In this document: positions 5,610-8,278 of the stretch, one piece after another
How positions within the stretch are numbered: position 1 is the first letter of the stretch
How the letters are laid out: each line of letters begins with the position of its first letter
DNA from: Verrucomicrobia subdivision 3 bacterium UBA7542
Lineage (GTDB): Bacteria; Verrucomicrobiota; Verrucomicrobiia; Limisphaerales; UBA11358
Length of the DNA stretch: 8,278 bases
Direction of reading: 5' to 3'
NCBI GenBank assembly: GCA_002479245.1
Contig: DLMG01000212.1
Location: forward strand, 1 to 8,278
Translations under genes and position numbers: made by a program
Notes under the pieces: model-generated
Database searches by the model: none
Seen by the model: only the letters and a program-made list of their open reading frames with translations
What the model was told of the DNA's origin: nothing

Positions 5610-6308
5610 ATGAGGGCTTCACGCGCATTCACATTGGTCGAATTGCTGGTGGCCATTGGTGTCATCGCAATTCTTGCCGCCTTGGTGTTGTCCGCGTTCA
5701 GCCGCACCCGGGTCACGTCCCAGGCGATCTCCTGCCGGAATAATCTCAGACAGTGGGGAACGGCTTTGCATCTCTTCGCGGCGGACCATGATGATTACCT
5801 ACCGCCCGAGGGCAAGCCAACGCCTCTGGATACGGACCTGAACAATCCAACCTATCAGGCTTGGTATATCCAGCTCCCGGAGCAAATGAATCTGCCACGC
5901 TACCGGGACATGCCGTGGCGCACCAATTGGGCTATCCACCCGGAAAATTCAATCTGGATCTGTCCGGCCAATTCCCGCCGTTGCAATGCCAGCAGTTTGA
6001 CAAATAATCTATTTCACTATTGCCTGAACGGACTCATTGACGGCTCCGGCACAAGTGATCACCCCATGCCACTGGCTTCAATTCGAAACTCATCGTGCGT
6101 CGTGTATTTATTCGACAGCAAGAATTTGCCGGCGGTTCACTGTGACGATAATCACCCCGGAAATTTCGTTCACACCAATCTCCATAATCACGGCGCGCAG
6201 TTCGTCTTTTTAGATGGTCATGTCGCACGGTTTGGCAACAAGGAGTATTGGAATTTCACCGCCAACAAGGGAATCACCAATAACCCGGAACTGGTCTGGA
6301 TTCCTTGA
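5610..6308 (+). CDS. Pseudopilin, type II secretion/type IV pilin-like, H-X9-DG family
   Basis: The 232-residue product opens with a short basic leader (MRASRA), then FTLVELLVAIGVIAILAALV, the type III prepilin signal: prepilin peptidase should cut before F7 and methylate it, with E11 as the conserved +5 glutamate. The leader residue at -1 is Ala rather than the usual Gly, which peptidases accept. The hydrophobic helix spans about 7-28. The C-terminal part contains H192-X9-D202-G203, the signature of the prepilin-type processing-associated H-X9-DG family, which is abundant in Planctomycetes and Verrucomicrobiota. Several Cys residues lie in the periplasmic/extracellular part. An upstream in-frame ATG at 5583 would add nine residues (241 in total); neither start has a good ribosome site, and 5610 is preferred for its typical leader length. 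No other secretion genes are nearby. It is likely a minor pseudopilin or a stand-alone exported protein; its substrate is unknown. It converges with the following gene, with about 8 bp between the stops. Confidence 0.88.
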   Translation: MRASRAFTLVELLVAIGVIAILAALVLSAFSRTRVTSQAISCRNNLRQWGTALHLFAADHDDYLPPEGKPTPLDTDLNNPTYQAWYIQLPEQMNLPRYRDMPWRTNWAIHPENSIWICPANSRRCNASSLTNNLFHYCLNGLIDGSGTSDHPMPLASIRNSSCVVYLFDSKNLPAVHCDDNHPGNFVHTNLHNHGAQFVFLDGHVARFGNKEYWNFTANKGITNNPELVWIP

Positions 6309-6316
6309 AACCACGC

Positions 6317-8278
6317 TTACGGCGCGCGGCGGATGCGGAAGAATCTCACGTCGCCCGGCACGTTGGTCGCAAACGTGAAATCGGCACCCGTCGCGGTGAG
6401 ATTGGTCACCAACGGCGTCCAAGCGGCCAGGTTCGATGAGACTTCGACGTGGTATTGCCGGTTGCTGGCGGATTCCCATTTCAACGAGACAATTTGGTTC
6501 GTCACGCCGATGGAAAGCAGGCGGAACGGCGTGTTGAACGGATTGCCGAAAACCATGAACACGGGCAGATGGTCGGATGCATTCTCGTCGTCGCTGTACA
6601 AATTCGGCGGCAGGGGACTCAGCAAATCGGTGCGGAAAACCTGGCTGCCCACGATGTTGGAGAACAGCATCGCACACGGCAGGATGTAATCGTAGCGCCT
6701 GGTCAGGCCGTCCCGGATGGAAATGGTCAGTTCGCTGTCGGTGAAAGGATTGACGGCGGTGGCCAGTTGCAAACCGGTCGGCGCACTGACGAGGCACTGG
6801 ATGGATTGCGGATTGCTGTCCGGTGGCCGGAGGATGTCTTCATTCAGGTCGCCGCTCAACACGTATGGTTGCTGGCCATTGGCCGCCGGATAGACCGTGG
6901 CGAAAAAGTTGGAAACGGCGCCCGCCTCCGCAGCGCGCTTCAGTGATTCGGGATCAGCCTGTCCGGATTTCAAATGCACGGTGAACACGTGCAAGGGCTG
7001 GGGAAAACCGGGAACGGATATTTGGGCTTCGAACAAATCCCGGGAAAAATAGGGGCTGGGACTGGCATTCGTGTAGCCATAAGGCCCGAGATAGACGCCG
7101 TGCAGCCGGCTGGTCGAGGAAATGATGGGAAAACGGCTGAGGATGGCGCTGCGGATGAACCCATCGTCCGCGGAGTTGGTGACGAGGTAATAGCCCGGAC
7201 AGAAGGCGGTGACAAAATCCACCATCTGCGCCGTGCAATTGTTGGTGACCGGGATTTCGTTGAAGGTGATGATGTCCGGGTTGAGGTATTGCACCTGGCG
7301 GCCGATGGCCCGCACATGCCACATATTCGTGCTCCAGTTGGTCTGGCCGTTGCCATTCGCGTTGTAGGTGAGATAGGAAAACGCCGGAGGCGAGGCGCTC
7401 CAGACGCTCAAGGCGAAGGGGTCACTGCCGGCAGAGCCGAGCGCGTTGGTGATCACGACGGTATAAAAACCGGCCTGGTCGAACGTCACGGCCGTCAGCG
7501 TGAGATTGGAGCTGGTTGCTCCCGGAAGGTTCGTGCTGTCAAGCTGCCACTGATAAGCCAGTGGCGGGGTGCCGGTGGCGTTGACGCTGAAAGTGACATT
7601 CACGCCGTTGGTCACGGTCTGGTTTTGCGGCTGGGAAACGATGGCGGGGCGTTCCAGCGGTGGCGCATTGGTGACCACGTCGGGAAACGTTGTGCCAACG
7701 CGCAAATCATCAACAAAAAAATTCCCGATCGTTCCCGAGGGACCATCCTCCCGGAAGCCAAACGACGTGATGGTCGCCGCGGACGCGGAATCGGTCGCCG
7801 TCACGCCGGCGTTGGTTTCCGCCGCGGGATTGAGCCACAGCGTGCTCACGACATTGCTTACAGCCAGACGCGCCACGATGGTATAATCGGTGTTGGTCTG
7901 CAAATCGGCATTGAAAACCGCGGTGGGCGAACTGCCGGCGTTGGCGATGCCGATGCGGAAAGCGCCGCTGGCTGCGCCCGCGGTCTGCGCAAAAATCCGG
8001 GCGCGAAAGCCCGTGCCGCCGTCCTTGAATTCGGCAAAATAACTGCCCGCACTGGATGGCAGGTTGGTGTAATTGATTTTGAAACTCACGTACAGAATCG
8101 CGCCCGAGGTGGAAGCGTAAGGCTGTCCGGCCAGTGCCGCATGAACATCCTCCGTATTCGCCTTGCTCAAAAAAATCCGGCCGGAAACGACCTTCACCTG
8201 TCCGGTGGTCCCGCTGTAAGTTGTCCAAGGACTGCCGGTCGCCGTCACCAAGGGGCCATCGGAGGGTGTTTCCAAATT
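6317..8278 (-). CDS. Secreted multidomain protein: LamG-like, Ig-like and EEP (endonuclease/exonuclease/phosphatase) domains; N-terminus outside the window
   Basis: The visible 653 codons are open to the window edge, so the start and any signal peptide lie beyond 8278. Residues (numbered from the TTG at 8275) about 1-200 resemble a LamG/concanavalin-like beta-sandwich. About 208-291 form an Ig-like domain (PAIVSQPQNQTVTNG, then YQWQ and the D-x-G-x-Y pattern DQAGFY). About 298-577 form an EEP domain with the metal and catalytic signatures LTYNANG (N305), FNEI (E340), TVHLKSG (H434), GDLNED (D476, N478), YDYI (D529) and SDHLPV (D568, H569). The tail (about 583-652, with KWESASNRQYHVEVSSNLAAWTPL and ending RFFRIRRAP) resembles the C-terminal beta-rich segment common in exported Verrucomicrobial proteins. 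The enzyme probably cleaves a phosphodiester or phosphomonoester outside the cell, for instance extracellular DNA or phospholipid headgroups; the substrate cannot be read from sequence. Confidence 0.85.
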   Translation of the reverse strand, partial: NLETPSDGPLVTATGSPWTTYSGTTGQVKVVSGRIFLSKANTEDVHAALAGQPYASTSGAILYVSFKINYTNLPSSAGSYFAEFKDGGTGFRARIFAQTAGAASGAFRIGIANAGSSPTAVFNADLQTNTDYTIVARLAVSNVVSTLWLNPAAETNAGVTATDSASAATITSFGFREDGPSGTIGNFFVDDLRVGTTFPDVVTNAPPLERPAIVSQPQNQTVTNGVNVTFSVNATGTPPLAYQWQLDSTNLPGATSSNLTLTAVTFDQAGFYTVVITNALGSAGSDPFALSVWSASPPAFSYLTYNANGNGQTNWSTNMWHVRAIGRQVQYLNPDIITFNEIPVTNNCTAQMVDFVTAFCPGYYLVTNSADDGFIRSAILSRFPIISSTSRLHGVYLGPYGYTNASPSPYFSRDLFEAQISVPGFPQPLHVFTVHLKSGQADPESLKRAAEAGAVSNFFATVYPAANGQQPYVLSGDLNEDILRPPDSNPQSIQCLVSAPTGLQLATAVNPFTDSELTISIRDGLTRRYDYILPCAMLFSNIVGSQVFRTDLLSPLPPNLYSDDENASDHLPVFMVFGNPFNTPFRLLSIGVTNQIVSLKWESASNRQYHVEVSSNLAAWTPLVTNLTATGADFTFATNVPGDVRFFRIRRAP

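Noticed and set aside
1..8278. CRISPR array, rRNA, toxin-antitoxin pair or a new defence operon
   Set aside because: No regularly spaced direct repeats, no rRNA signature and no small paired genes were found. The cargo of the integrative element lies outside the window.

Overview
This looks like a chromosomal segment from a member of the Verrucomicrobiota, probably near Pedosphaera/Limisphaerales. The case is indirect. There is a pseudopilin of the H-X9-DG type, common in Verrucomicrobiota and Planctomycetes. There is a large secreted protein with LamG-like, Ig-like and exonuclease/endonuclease/phosphatase domains. Intergenic DNA is full of GC-rich palindromic dispersed repeats and heptanucleotide tandem repeats. 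No 16S rRNA or other phylogenetic marker is present except mutL.

Left part (1-1354): a tyrosine recombinase reads toward an intact tRNA-Asp(GUC) on the opposite strand. Its reading frame runs 18 codons into the 3' part of that tRNA before reaching a stop. This is the classical right-hand junction of an integrative element sitting in a tRNA 3' end. The element extends leftward out of the window; DNA to the right is host chromosome. A good sigma70-type promoter for the tRNA lies just beyond it.

Middle part (1355-5223): a non-coding stretch carries a G-rich inverted repeat and two tandem TTGGC-N8-GCCAA dyads exactly 20 bp apart. A soluble histidine kinase with an N-terminal cyclic-nucleotide-binding domain follows. 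Its frame is broken at a run of six A residues just after the ATP-binding G2 box; one extra A (or a -1 shift) restores the expected C-terminus. A palindromic repeat flanked by an 11-bp direct repeat separates it from mutL. MutL has a complete ATPase, all endonuclease motifs and a long proline-rich linker, and carries heptanucleotide tandem repeats inside its coding sequence. A hairpin terminator follows.

Right part (5224-8278): a repeat-rich spacer contains an inverted copy of the repeat that precedes mutL. A pseudopilin gene follows, convergent (7 bp or so between stops) with the 3' end of a secreted multidomain EEP-family protein whose N-terminus lies outside the window.

The genes are not an operon or one pathway: they are an integrase with its tRNA target, a signalling kinase, a DNA-repair gene and two cell-surface/secretion genes. 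No clearly new multi-gene system is visible. The most interesting signals are the hybrid tRNA/integrase junction, the recoding-like frameshift in the kinase, the heptamer repeats inside mutL, and the MITE-like repeats around mutL.
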